The translations under genes and the position numbers were made by a program. Shown one piece after another: positions 14,983 through 22,994 of a stretch of 34,348 nt of DNA; positions within the stretch are counted from its first letter, which is position 1, and each line of letters begins with the position of its first letter. Below the pieces are notes generated by a model, which was not told where the DNA came from, searched no databases, and saw only the letters and a program-made list of their open reading frames with translations. Source of the DNA: Caldilineaceae bacterium (GTDB taxonomy: Bacteria; Chloroflexota; Anaerolineae; Caldilineales; Caldilineaceae); assembly GCA_019637695.1 (NCBI GenBank), contig JAHBVG010000080.1, positions 1 to 34,348 on the forward strand. The letters run 5' to 3'.

Positions 14983-16341
14983 CTATTCCCCATTTCTTCG
15001 CGCTGCCATCAACCATACGCCGTCCTCCGCGCGCAGCGTAAAGCGGGTGACCAGTCGCGACGGGCGATCCGCCGGACGAAAACGGAAGCGTTGAAGCACA
15101 CAGGCTGTGATCAGAGCCATCTCTAGCCGGGCCAGCGGTTCACCAATACATTTGCGTGGACCGGCGCCAAAGGCGAGAAAGGCCAGCCGATCGATCTCAT
15201 CCCGGCTCCAGCGGTCGGGATCAAATCGTTCGGGGTGTTGCCAATCGTCGCGGTGATGGTGGATTCCGTAAATGTTGATCAACATCGTGGCATGCGCAGG
15301 GATCGGAAAGCCCGCGATCTCGTCGGTTCCAATCGACTGGCGCGTGGTGACATAGGCCGCCGGATATCGGCGCAGGGTTTCGTCGACGCACTGCTGTAAA
15401 TAGGGCAGCGCCGCCAGATCTTCAACCGTGGGCATGCGTCCCGCCAATACTCGATCCAATTCGGCGACGAGTTGCGCTTCCACCTCAGGATGGCGCGCCA
15501 GCTCGTAGAAAAGCCAGGAAAGGGTGACCGCGCTGGTCTCGTGGCCGGCGGTGACGATGCCAAAGAGTTCATCCATCAACTGCGCAGTGGAAAGGGTGAA
15601 GCCGCTCTCGTCGTCGTGGCCGGCCATCATTAGTGAAAGCAGATCCGGGGGATGTTGCTCTGCGGGCAGTTGGCGACGTTGGCGCACCACATCGCCCAGT
15701 GTGTCGCGGATCACCGACAGCGCATGTTTGAAGGCGCGGTTGCGCGGCGTGGGTACAAAGAGCGGGGTCAGGCGCAGGGAAAGCGTCGTAGCCTTGTCCA
15801 GCACAAAGCCGGAGACCTCGGAAAAAGCGTGGTAGAGCTGCGGGTGATCGTCGAGGATGTTCTGGCTGAGCATGGAACGACCAATGATGCTCATGGTCAC
15901 ATCCATCATCGCCGCTTCCAGATCGAGCATCTGCCCATGCGGCCAGCGGTCGAGCATCCGCGCCGATTCTTCCACAATAATGTCGCGGAAGTTGTTCACC
16001 ACTCTGCGATGGAAGACCGGCTGCATCAGCCGCCGCCGGTGCAGCCAGGGATCGCCGTCGCTGGTGAAGAGATCGTCGCCCGAAATCAGCGCCAGCCGCG
16101 CCACATCCATAAAGCTCTGCTCTTTGGTATAGTTACGGCTGTTCTTCTGCAAAACGTGGTGCGCGCCCTCCGCCTCGGTGATCACATATTGGGTCACCGG
16201 GCCCAGGCGGATGCGCGTCACGGGTCCGTAATTGTGGGCCAGATCGAGCAGCATCTCCAGTGCCCGCTTCTGAAAATCGGGTAGATCGCCGAGCAACGAA
16301 GGGCTGTGGTTTCGTTCTGGCGGCAAAAGTTGGGCGGTCAT
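14983..16341 (-). CDS. Cytochrome P450
   Basis: A 452-residue soluble P450 of normal length. The oxygen-binding I-helix motif is GIVTAGHETSA, the K-helix ExxR is ETLRR, the PERF-like segment is HPERFDPDRW, and the haem-cysteine loop is FGAGPRKCIGEPLARLE. The N-terminus has no membrane anchor. The sequence resembles bacterial CYP102/CYP4-like fatty-acid or terpenoid hydroxylases, but the substrate is not predictable. No ferredoxin or reductase gene is adjacent, so electrons must come from elsewhere. It follows the DinB-fold gene at 56 bp on the same strand. Confidence 0.93.
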   Translation of the reverse strand: MTAQLLPPERNHSPSLLGDLPDFQKRALEMLLDLAHNYGPVTRIRLGPVTQYVITEAEGAHHVLQKNSRNYTKEQSFMDVARLALISGDDLFTSDGDPWLHRRRLMQPVFHRRVVNNFRDIIVEESARMLDRWPHGQMLDLEAAMMDVTMSIIGRSMLSQNILDDHPQLYHAFSEVSGFVLDKATTLSLRLTPLFVPTPRNRAFKHALSVIRDTLGDVVRQRRQLPAEQHPPDLLSLMMAGHDDESGFTLSTAQLMDELFGIVTAGHETSAVTLSWLFYELARHPEVEAQLVAELDRVLAGRMPTVEDLAALPYLQQCVDETLRRYPAAYVTTRQSIGTDEIAGFPIPAHATMLINIYGIHHHRDDWQHPERFDPDRWSRDEIDRLAFLAFGAGPRKCIGEPLARLEMALITACVLQRFRFRPADRPSRLVTRFTLRAEDGVWLMAARRNGE

Positions 16342-16397
16342 GGGGTCTGCTTTCTGGTGTGGATGGCACAGTGGATAGAAAGGGTATTACTTGACCT

Positions 16398-16949
16398 TTA
16401 TCGCGAACCAATAGCACGGCTTTCCGCCAGTGTACGCCCCATCCCCATTTCGCCGCGATGTTCGGATTCATGTTGGATCAGGTGGTGGATCACCCAGATC
16501 GGCGTCACATCGTAGGGCGGAAGTTCCCGCACACGGCGAAAATCCTCGGCGCCGATGGAGCGCATCTCCTCTAAAAAGGTCGAACGCACCTGATCCAATC
16601 GCCGCCAATGTTCTGCCAATGTTAACCCCGCCACCACCGTCAGATTGCCATCCTCAGTGCGCACGTCGTAGGGGAAGAGGGCGATTACCTCGGCGGGGAA
16701 GTCGCGCACCAGGATCTCGCAATAGAGCCAATCAGCCTCAATGAGGGCAATGTGGTAGAGCAGGGAGCCAATGCTGTTGGCCCATCCGGGCGGCGTCCAA
16801 TCGATGAGGGCTTCCGGCAAGTTGGCGAACTTCTCCCGTGTCCGCTGGCGGCACTCCTCAAGCGCGGCCAACGCGTACCCGACTTCGAGATCGTAATCGG
16901 GCAATGGTTTCAGCACCAATTGATTGCGTTCTTGCTGGAGCACTGGCAT
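16398..16949 (-). CDS. DinB-like metal-binding four-helix protein
   Basis: A 183-residue DinB/YfiT-fold protein. The putative metal-binding histidines are in LLYHIALIEADWL and in IHHLIQHESEHRGEMGMG. Members of this superfamily bind divalent metal with a 3-His site and include thiol-dependent transferases and hydrolases. The ATG at 16949 is selected because the family normally starts shortly before the first helix and AAAGGGA lies upstream. A longer frame to 17156 would run back into the ParB-fold gene, so it is rejected. No specific substrate is indicated. Confidence 0.8.
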   Translation of the reverse strand: MPVLQQERNQLVLKPLPDYDLEVGYALAALEECRQRTREKFANLPEALIDWTPPGWANSIGSLLYHIALIEADWLYCEILVRDFPAEVIALFPYDVRTEDGNLTVVAGLTLAEHWRRLDQVRSTFLEEMRSIGAEDFRRVRELPPYDVTPIWVIHHLIQHESEHRGEMGMGRTLAESRAIGSR

Positions 16950-16965
16950 TCCCTTTCTGGGCGAA

Positions 16966-16992
16966 GGAGGGCGGACCAACAATCCGCCCTCC
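16966..16992 (-). terminator. Hairpin between ParB-fold and DinB genes
   Basis: GGAGGGCGGA (16966-16975) pairs perfectly with TCCGCCCTCC (16983-16992) with a 7-nt loop. It lies directly after the ParB-fold gene on the minus strand. No U-tract follows, so it may be a weak terminator or an mRNA-stabilising hairpin. Confidence 0.5.
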
Positions 16993-17004
16993 ATTGTAAT
17001 CCAT

Positions 17005-17538
17005 TTACGCCACGCAGACACTGTTGACAGTCGGCTGTCCACAGGATTGCCAGACAACCGTATGGACCTCAACCACATGCGCCTCAATATACTGCTGACC
17101 GTGATAGCGCGCCACTGAGATGCGATGGTGACCATCGACCACGTAGAATTCGTCATCGAGCTTGATTAACTCAATGAGCGGCAGCGTTACTCCCTGGTAG
17201 TAGGCCCGGTCAACCGACAGCCAGCGGTCCTTTAAGTGTTCGCTGCGCGGCATAAAGCTGCGGTCGAAGTCGTGCTGCCGGCCCACGCTGCCGACGATTT
17301 TCTCCACGAGAACGACACAGTCGCCCAGGTCGGAACGTTCGATGAGCCTGCGATCTTGCATGGCTTCGTTGAAGGTCTTCAACTTGTTCGAGCGGAACAA
17401 CATCCGATCCAAGATCTGGCGCCATTGGTTGTTGCTGAGCGCATTCTCAAAGTTCTTGGCGACCTGTATCCACTTCTGTTGTGTACCCTGATCAGCAGCG
17501 ACAAAGGCTACATCCAATGCCTGGGGGGAAAGGAACAT
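17005..17538 (-). CDS. ParB/sulfiredoxin-fold domain protein
   Basis: A 177-residue protein. Its C-terminal third has a ParB/Srx-type motif: VTLPLIELIKLDDEFYVVDGHHRISVARYHG, with the DGHHR signature near residue 130, followed by an EAHVVEV strand. The N-terminal half is helical (WIQVAKNFENALSNN and so on) and not recognised. ParB-fold enzymes bind or hydrolyse CTP, or act as phosphotransferases; nothing here shows a partition role and no parA is nearby. The ATG at 17538 is supported by AAGGAGG 7 nt upstream. Confidence 0.75.
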   Translation of the reverse strand: MFLSPQALDVAFVAADQGTQQKWIQVAKNFENALSNNQWRQILDRMLFRSNKLKTFNEAMQDRRLIERSDLGDCVVLVEKIVGSVGRQHDFDRSFMPRSEHLKDRWLSVDRAYYQGVTLPLIELIKLDDEFYVVDGHHRISVARYHGQQYIEAHVVEVHTVVWQSCGQPTVNSVCVA

Positions 17539-17760
17539 TGGCGGCCTCCTTCCTTTACTTCTTGTAAGCGAACCTTTCCTCTGGGGTGGCAAGCGTGCCA
17601 TCCTTGCAGCAGCGCGGCTAACTGCGCTACACAACCATCATAGAGGCTGCGAGCCGTCCACACATCCCCAGGGTATGGACATTGGTTACCACAATTGTTG
17701 TGAAGAACGCCTCAGTCGAAAGGCACAGGGGGAGAGACAAAGGGAGGAAGGAAGGGAGAG

Positions 17761-17828
17761 GATATTGGGTATAGGATATTAGGTATTGGTTGGCGCTAAC
17801 CAATACCTAATATCCTATACCCAATATC
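17761..17828. repeat. 31-bp perfect palindrome with 6-nt loop
   Basis: The arms 17761-17791 and 17798-17828 are exact reverse complements around GGCGCT. The arms are made of stuttering words such as GGATATTAGG and GGTATTGG. It ends 14 bp after the nrfA stop and may be its terminator. Without a T-run and with such long AT-rich arms it is unusual for a simple terminator. Confidence 0.9.
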
Positions 17829-17841
17829 CAATATCTGATCT

Positions 17842-19176
17842 TTATTCGCTGGCAGCAAGCGGCGAGCCGCCGTTGGCAAGCTGCTGCTGGACCTGAATGG
17901 CCTTTAACTGGGCCTGGCGGGCCTGGTCGATGGCGATGCCGAGGATACGGGCTGCTTCTTGCGGGCTGTGGAAGCCAGTGCTGTTCTCAGAGGAGACAAA
18001 GTCCCAGCGCAGGCTGCTGGCCCGGTGCAGAGAGAGCGCTTCTTCCAGCGCGGCGTCGTCTGCGCCGGCTTCACGCGCTGCCACAATGGCGTCAATGGCG
18101 TCTACCAGCGCGTGTTCGGTATGGCGCAACAGCTCCGCCGTCTTGTTTTGGATGTTGATCACCCGGTTGCGCAGATCCTCTTCAGACTGCTGGTGACAGG
18201 TCTGGCACGACTGGTTGATGTTGGTCAAAGGGCTTCGCAGCCAGTGATCCGAGATCTTCATGCCGCCTTCACGCACGTAGGGCATATGACAATCGGCGCA
18301 GGCCACACCCGATTGGGCATGGATGCCGGTACTCCACATCTCATATTCGGGATGTTGGATCTTGATCATCGGCGCGCCAGTTTCTTTGTGCGCCCAATCT
18401 TTGAAGCCTGCCTTGTCGTAATAGGCTTCAATGTTGTCAACCGTCAGCCCCTCTGTCCACGGGAAGGTGAGCAGCTTGTTTTCCCCTTGGAAGTAGTACT
18501 CGACGTGACACTGGGCGCAGACATAGGTACGCATCTCCTGGCGGCTGATCGTTTGCAGATCCACCCCGTTTGCCTCTAATGCGTTGCGCAGGGCCGGCCG
18601 CGTGATCCGCAACGCCATGGTCTTCGGATCGTGACAATCTGCGCAAGATGTACCCAGGTGGAATTGATCCTTGAGATCGTTGTAAGGCGTCTTGTTGAAC
18701 GCTTCCCAGCCCATCTCCGCGATCATTTGGGGCGATTCGGCGGCGTGACAGTTAGCGCAGGCTGCTGGTTGATTGACCACCTGCACGCGCTGTGTCATCG
18801 CCTGATCGATCTGGCCGTAGTAATGGCCGCGTTCCTCATTGTGATCAATGCTGAAGGCGTAGCCCGCCCAGATCCGCGTCATGGCGGGGTATCGTTCCAA
18901 TTTGCTGTAGACTTCGGAGCCGCCATAGGGCGTCTCGCCGTAGTTTTCCTGGGTGCGGCGGAAGGAATCGTAATGCATCGGGAAGTTTTGACCCCACACC
19001 ACAGGATCAAGCTCATCCTCGGCGATTTCCACCACGCGCAGCGGATATTGCGCCGCCTCATGTTTCCGTGTGTTGATATTGATCAACAGCGCCGCCGCGC
19101 CAGCGGTAAGGAGAGCTGCAACCAGAAAAATAGCGGCATAGATGATCGTTTGCCGCGAGAACAAGACTTTAGCCAT
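17842..19176 (-). CDS. nrfA: Pentahaem cytochrome c nitrite reductase (ammonia-forming), NrfA
   Basis: A 444-residue exported cytochrome. An N-terminal hydrophobic helix (about 10-32) acts as signal or anchor. Five haem motifs are visible: CANCH (C140), CADCH (C178), CAQCH (C220), CADCH and CQTCH. Conserved NrfA segments include CHVEYYF with the active-site tyrosine, KLLTFPW and QHPEYEMWSTGIH. It reduces nitrite to ammonium with six electrons outside the membrane. The first (catalytic) motif is CxxCH, not the classical CxxCK; NrfA lineages with this variant are known. The start ATG follows TAGGAGC at 8 nt. It lies 63 bp after nrfH. Confidence 0.92.
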   Translation of the reverse strand: MAKVLFSRQTIIYAAIFLVAALLTAGAAALLININTRKHEAAQYPLRVVEIAEDELDPVVWGQNFPMHYDSFRRTQENYGETPYGGSEVYSKLERYPAMTRIWAGYAFSIDHNEERGHYYGQIDQAMTQRVQVVNQPAACANCHAAESPQMIAEMGWEAFNKTPYNDLKDQFHLGTSCADCHDPKTMALRITRPALRNALEANGVDLQTISRQEMRTYVCAQCHVEYYFQGENKLLTFPWTEGLTVDNIEAYYDKAGFKDWAHKETGAPMIKIQHPEYEMWSTGIHAQSGVACADCHMPYVREGGMKISDHWLRSPLTNINQSCQTCHQQSEEDLRNRVINIQNKTAELLRHTEHALVDAIDAIVAAREAGADDAALEEALSLHRASSLRWDFVSSENSTGFHSPQEAARILGIAIDQARQAQLKAIQVQQQLANGGSPLAASE

Positions 19177-19239
19177 CGCTTCTGCTCCTAAAATTGAAGG
19201 GGATGTGAATGTTGATGTCGAACCATCTGTGACTATCCA

Positions 19240-19728
19240 TCAATTGCCGTGACCGACATTGCCATGACAATTTAAACATGACGCAGGTTCGCCCAGATCC
19301 GACTGATGGATTTGGGTCAACAAGGGTTCGTGGCACTGCGTGCAATTATCCAATGCGATCCGCTGGTTGAAGTCGCGGATCTGGATCGGATCGGGGAAAT
19401 TGCCGGTCGTAAAGGCCAGGCTGTGGTTCCAGCCGTTGATGCCCTTGACGATCCATTTGTCGGGGAAGGCGTGGGGTGTGTGGCAATCGTTGCAAGCCGC
19501 AAACGATTTATGGCTGGAATGATTCCAGCTTTCAAACTGATCGCGCATGACGTGACAGTTTACACAAGCCTGCGGATCGTTGGAAAAGTAGGACAATCCT
19601 TGCGCATAATTAAATGTGTATGTGCCTAAGCCAAACAAGATGCCCAGCAGCGCGACCACACCAACCGACCAGTAGTGGATTTTAGCCGCTGGATCGGCGC
19701 GTGAGGAAGATTGTTTTGGATCGGACAT
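19240..19728 (-). CDS. nrfH: NrfH-type membrane tetrahaem quinol dehydrogenase
   Basis: A 162-residue NapC/NirT-family cytochrome. A single N-terminal membrane helix (about 19-40, VGVVALLGILFGLGTYTF) is followed by four CxxCH motifs: CVNCHVM, CNDCH, CTQCH and CLNCH. The methionine after the first motif fits NrfH haem 1. It takes electrons from menaquinol and passes them to NrfA. The start at MSDPKQ (19728) is chosen because an upstream extension to 19851 would lack a sensible ribosome site, while GAGAGAGGG lies just before this ATG. Confidence 0.92.
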   Translation of the reverse strand: MSDPKQSSSRADPAAKIHYWSVGVVALLGILFGLGTYTFNYAQGLSYFSNDPQACVNCHVMRDQFESWNHSSHKSFAACNDCHTPHAFPDKWIVKGINGWNHSLAFTTGNFPDPIQIRDFNQRIALDNCTQCHEPLLTQIHQSDLGEPASCLNCHGNVGHGN

Positions 19729-19903
19729 GGGCCCTCTCTCAAAAGGTGAAGGGTGGTAAACAATGGATCGCCGCCAACGTATGGGGATGGCGGCGATCAA
19801 ATGAGCTATATTATCGCGCAGATTGAGACGATTGTCAGCGACTTTTGTCACGCGGGGTGCATCTCAGATTGGGCGCGCTCAGGTCGGGTCCATGGCCGGC
19901 CGT

Positions 19904-19922
19904 CGCCGGTCCGTGACCGGCG
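19904..19922 (-). terminator. GC hairpin between cupin gene and nrfH
   Basis: CGCCGGT (19904-19910) and ACCGGCG (19916-19922) pair perfectly around CCGTG. It lies downstream of the cupin gene on the minus strand. There is no T-run. A second short inverted repeat, CTCCACAC/GTGTGGAG, flanks it on the cupin side (about 19947-20010). Confidence 0.45.
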
Positions 19923-20017
19923 AGGAGCATTCTCACCCCAGATTTGCTCCACACCCTACCCAACCGCAACGGGACGCCTGCGCCGTCAACGGTAACCGAT
20001 GATGTGTGGAGATTGGG

Positions 20018-20350
20018 TCACTTTGCGCTCACCTTCACCATCGTCAAGATCATTGTCAGCGCGCTCTGGGCAAAGACGCTGTGGGGCAGATTGGGCGTCA
20101 TGTAGATCAGATCGCCTGGGCCAACCTTTGTCGTATCTTCGCCTAACTTGATCTCTCCTTCACCGGCCAAAATCTGAATGGTAGCGGCCATCGGCGTCTT
20201 ATGTTCTGTCAATTCCTGGCCGGCGGCAAAGCCAAAGAGGACCACTCGCAGCTCTGGCTCGGCAATCAACGTCCGGCTGACAATGCTCTCGACGGGGATA
20301 TCCGCGAGTTCCCTGGCAACGGATTCGATATATTTGTAGGGGGTAGTCAT
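20018..20350 (-). CDS. Small cupin-domain protein
   Basis: A 110-residue single-domain cupin. Motif 1 is degenerate (FAAGQELTEHKTPMAATIQILAGEGEI) with one histidine in EHKTP, and motif 2 is VGPGDLIYMTPNLPHSV. It probably binds a metal ion or acts as a small-molecule sensor. The ATG at 20350 is favoured because AGGAG lies 9 nt upstream and the longer frame overlaps the next gene. It is downstream of the flavoprotein gene by 58 bp on the same strand, so the two could be co-transcribed. Confidence 0.8.
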   Translation of the reverse strand: MTTPYKYIESVARELADIPVESIVSRTLIAEPELRVVLFGFAAGQELTEHKTPMAATIQILAGEGEIKLGEDTTKVGPGDLIYMTPNLPHSVFAQSALTMILTMVKVSAK

Positions 20351-20408
20351 AGAGATTTCTCCTGAGTAAAGATGATAAGATGACAGATTGCCCTTCGTCT
20401 TTTGGTCC

Positions 20409-21959
20409 TCACCGCCGCCAGCGGAACCACCACTGGAACAGCTTTTTGACGACCGGCGTGAGTCGGGTGCGGTTGTACTTGTCGGCAATCTTTTTGATCG
20501 CTTCGGACTGCACAGGATAGGGAAAGATCATGACAGCGATGGCGCGCAGGCCGACGCCGGCGACCATGGCCTGGGTGATCTGGTTGATCATCTCGCCGGC
20601 TTCGTTGGCGACGATGGTGGCGCCGAGGATCTGATCTGTCCCCGGTTTGAGGTGGATCTTGACAAAGCCATCGGTGTGACCGTCCGTGCGGCCGCGATCC
20701 ACGTGCGAAAGTGGGTGGATTAGCGTATTCACAGCGATGCCCTTCTCCCTGGCCTCGCGCTCGGATAGCCCGACGTGGGCGATCTCCGGGGCGGTGAAGG
20801 TAGACCAGGGGATGACCAAATTGCTCGCCTTTTTGCGCGGACCGGGGAAGAGCGCATTTTGCAGCACAATGCGCGAGGTGGCGTCGGCCACATGGGTGAA
20901 GTGATACTTCTGCGCCACGTCGCCCGACGCGTAAACATTGGGGTTGGTCGTACGCAGCGTGTCATCGGTGATCACACCTCCCTCATTGTAATCGATCCCG
21001 GCAGCTTCGAGGTTCAAGTCGGTCACATTCGGCGCGCGACCCACAGCAACGAGGATGGCGTCGACCTCCAGCGATTTCTCCACCCCCGCCTGCTCGTAGT
21101 GGATCACCTTGCCCGCTGCACCCTGCGAGAAACGTTTGACCGCGCTTTGAAAGTGGAAATTTACCCCGTCACTCATCATTGCCCGCTGCACGATCGCGGC
21201 GGCGTCTCCATCCTCGCGGGGCAGGATCTGCGCGGAGCGCACGAAGACCGAAAGCTCGCTGCCCAGGCGCACAAAGGCATGGGCCATCTCCGCGCCGATG
21301 GGTCCGCCGCCGATGACGGCCAGCCGCCGCGGTAACTCGGTCAACTGGAAAAGGGTCTCGTTGGTCAAGTAGCCGATCTCCTCGATCCCCTGGATAGCGG
21401 GGATGGCGGCTTTGGAGCCGGTGGCGATGAGCGCTCTGGCAAAGGTGAGTGTGCGCCGCTCCTCACCGTCGATCACCTCAACCGTATCCGGCCCGGTGAA
21501 GCAAGCCAGCCCGCGGTAAAATTCCACCCCCTCGCGACGGAGACGTTCCACCGAATCGTCGTGGCTGATGGCGGCGCGGATCTGGCGCATCCTCCCCATG
21601 ACGCGGCCAAAGTCGACCTCCACTTCACCGCGCACATGCACACCCATCTCGCGCCCGCGGCGGATCTCCGAAATGATGCGCGCCGGACGGATGACGCTTT
21701 TGGAGGGCACACATCCCCAGTTGAGGCAATCGCCGCCCACCAACCCCTTTTCGATCAGCGCTACTTTTGCGCCCAGGCCGGCTCCGCCAATCGCGCCAAC
21801 CAGTCCCGCCGTCCCCCCGCCGATCACCACCAAATTATAACGTCCCGTCGGCGTGGGATTGGTCCAATCCGCGGGGTAAACATTGCGCAGCAACTCGGCG
21901 TTGGCCGCGTCTTGGGAATCGGGGAGTGGGGACTGGGGATTGGGGATTGAGTGTTGCAT
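20409..21959 (-). CDS. Mercuric-reductase-like FAD disulfide oxidoreductase
   Basis: A 516-residue class I pyridine-nucleotide disulfide oxidoreductase. The FAD-binding motif is LVVIGGGTAGLVGAIGG (about 43-59), the redox-active cysteines are in GGDCLNWGCVPSK, the NAD(P)H motif is LAVIGGGPIGAEMAHAF, and the second FAD segment is VYASGDVA. The C-terminal dimerisation region ends IFPYPVQSEAIKKIADKYNRT. It lacks the classical HPT-E pair and the mercury-binding cysteines, so a mercuric reductase function is unlikely. Such proteins are often paired or fused with TVP38/DedA-type proteins, as here (next gene upstream, 50 bp). The first ~15 residues are translated from G-rich word repeats at 21910-21955, which is odd. 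Confidence 0.9.
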   Translation of the reverse strand: MQHSIPNPQSPLPDSQDAANAELLRNVYPADWTNPTPTGRYNLVVIGGGTAGLVGAIGGAGLGAKVALIEKGLVGGDCLNWGCVPSKSVIRPARIISEIRRGREMGVHVRGEVEVDFGRVMGRMRQIRAAISHDDSVERLRREGVEFYRGLACFTGPDTVEVIDGEERRTLTFARALIATGSKAAIPAIQGIEEIGYLTNETLFQLTELPRRLAVIGGGPIGAEMAHAFVRLGSELSVFVRSAQILPREDGDAAAIVQRAMMSDGVNFHFQSAVKRFSQGAAGKVIHYEQAGVEKSLEVDAILVAVGRAPNVTDLNLEAAGIDYNEGGVITDDTLRTTNPNVYASGDVAQKYHFTHVADATSRIVLQNALFPGPRKKASNLVIPWSTFTAPEIAHVGLSEREAREKGIAVNTLIHPLSHVDRGRTDGHTDGFVKIHLKPGTDQILGATIVANEAGEMINQITQAMVAGVGLRAIAVMIFPYPVQSEAIKKIADKYNRTRLTPVVKKLFQWWFRWRR

Positions 21960-22009
21960 CTACTTCGTCTTTCGTGGGTAGTCCGTGGTTTTCGGTCAAT
22001 CGTCAATCA

Positions 22010-22729
22010 TCAACCGCCGGTCTTCTGCTCGCGCCGCCGCATGTACCGCGAGAGGATCAGGCTCACCACAAAGAGGACGACGGCCACCACCAACATGCGC
22101 GGATCGAGGCTGAGACCACTTTCGTCGAAGTGGCCGGAAGCGCCGGCCAGGGCAATCGCCACACCGCCGGGGATAGAACCGAGCAGCGAGGCAAGGGCGA
22201 AGGAGCGCCAATCGATGCGCAGGAATCCGGCCAGATAACTGACGGCGTCAAAGGGCAAAAAGAGGAAGCGCATGATCAGCACCGTCTCAAAGCTGTTCTG
22301 ACGCATCCGGCGCACATAGCCCTGCAAGATCCCTTCAGAGGTATCTTCAGTGAGGATATCCTCGCCGAAAAAGTAGCCGATGGCGTAGGCGAAGAGCGCG
22401 GACAGATTGCCACCCAACATTGAATAGACGATCCCCCACACGGGGCCAAAGACAAAGCCAGCCGCCAGCGTCAAGAGCGCCGATGAGAAAAAGATGAGTG
22501 GGCGCACGGTATAAATGGCGACGTAGATCAGCGGACCGATCATACTGCTGCGGAAGAGATCGAGCAATTGGCGCACAGCGTCCATGCCGTTCAGGTTGTT
22601 GGCGCGAGTATACCAAATATACGCGCCGATCAAAATCAACCAGAGGATCAGCGCCATCCCCCGCTGGCCGTAGCCCTGCCAGAACGAATCCCTTTGCTTG
22701 ATTGCCTCAGTTTTCGATTGAACCGTCAT
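22010..22729 (-). CDS. TVP38/TMEM64 (DedA-like, VTT domain) membrane protein
   Basis: A 239-residue polytopic membrane protein. A first helix is near 27-45, and the VTT core includes RPLIFFSSALLTLAAGFVFGPVWG, GGNLSALFAYAIGYFFGEDI, RFLFLPFDAVSYLAGFLRI and LASLLGSIPGGVAIALAGA. The F-GP-G and RF-PFD-SY-AG motifs are characteristic. Family members are lipid scramblase-like or half-transporter proteins. Its position immediately before the flavoprotein gene matches a recurrent pairing, suggesting a membrane redox or lipid-linked role. Confidence 0.9.
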   Translation of the reverse strand: MTVQSKTEAIKQRDSFWQGYGQRGMALILWLILIGAYIWYTRANNLNGMDAVRQLLDLFRSSMIGPLIYVAIYTVRPLIFFSSALLTLAAGFVFGPVWGIVYSMLGGNLSALFAYAIGYFFGEDILTEDTSEGILQGYVRRMRQNSFETVLIMRFLFLPFDAVSYLAGFLRIDWRSFALASLLGSIPGGVAIALAGASGHFDESGLSLDPRMLVVAVVLFVVSLILSRYMRRREQKTGG

Positions 22730-22752
22730 CTTTTCCCCGGAGTTTAGTAATC

Positions 22753-22800
22753 AGTGATCCGTGATGAGTAATCAGTTGTCGCACAACACCACGGATCACT
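22753..22800. repeat. Inverted repeat upstream of the TVP38 gene
   Basis: AGTGATCCGTG (22753-22763) pairs perfectly with CACGGATCACT (22790-22800). The words GTAATCAG and GTGATGAG stutter in between. It lies in the 265-bp gap between divergent TVP38 and peptide-binding protein genes, where no certain promoter was found. Confidence 0.7.
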
Positions 22801-22994
22801 CTTCACAAGCATGTGACAATTCTGCGCATCGGACGCCATTTTATCTGTAAGAGCATGTACATCCGCTCTCCACAATGTGGGCAAACTTGCTAACGGGGGG
22901 GCAGGGTGGTGATTCAATAGGGAATGGCAGGACTTATCTTTGCCACACTTTTTCCTTGCGTTTTATAGCCCCCCAGCATATGAAAGGAAAACCC

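Noticed and set aside
20409..21959. Mercuric reductase (merA)
   Set aside because: The C-terminal cysteine pair and N-terminal heavy-metal domain are absent and no mer genes are nearby.
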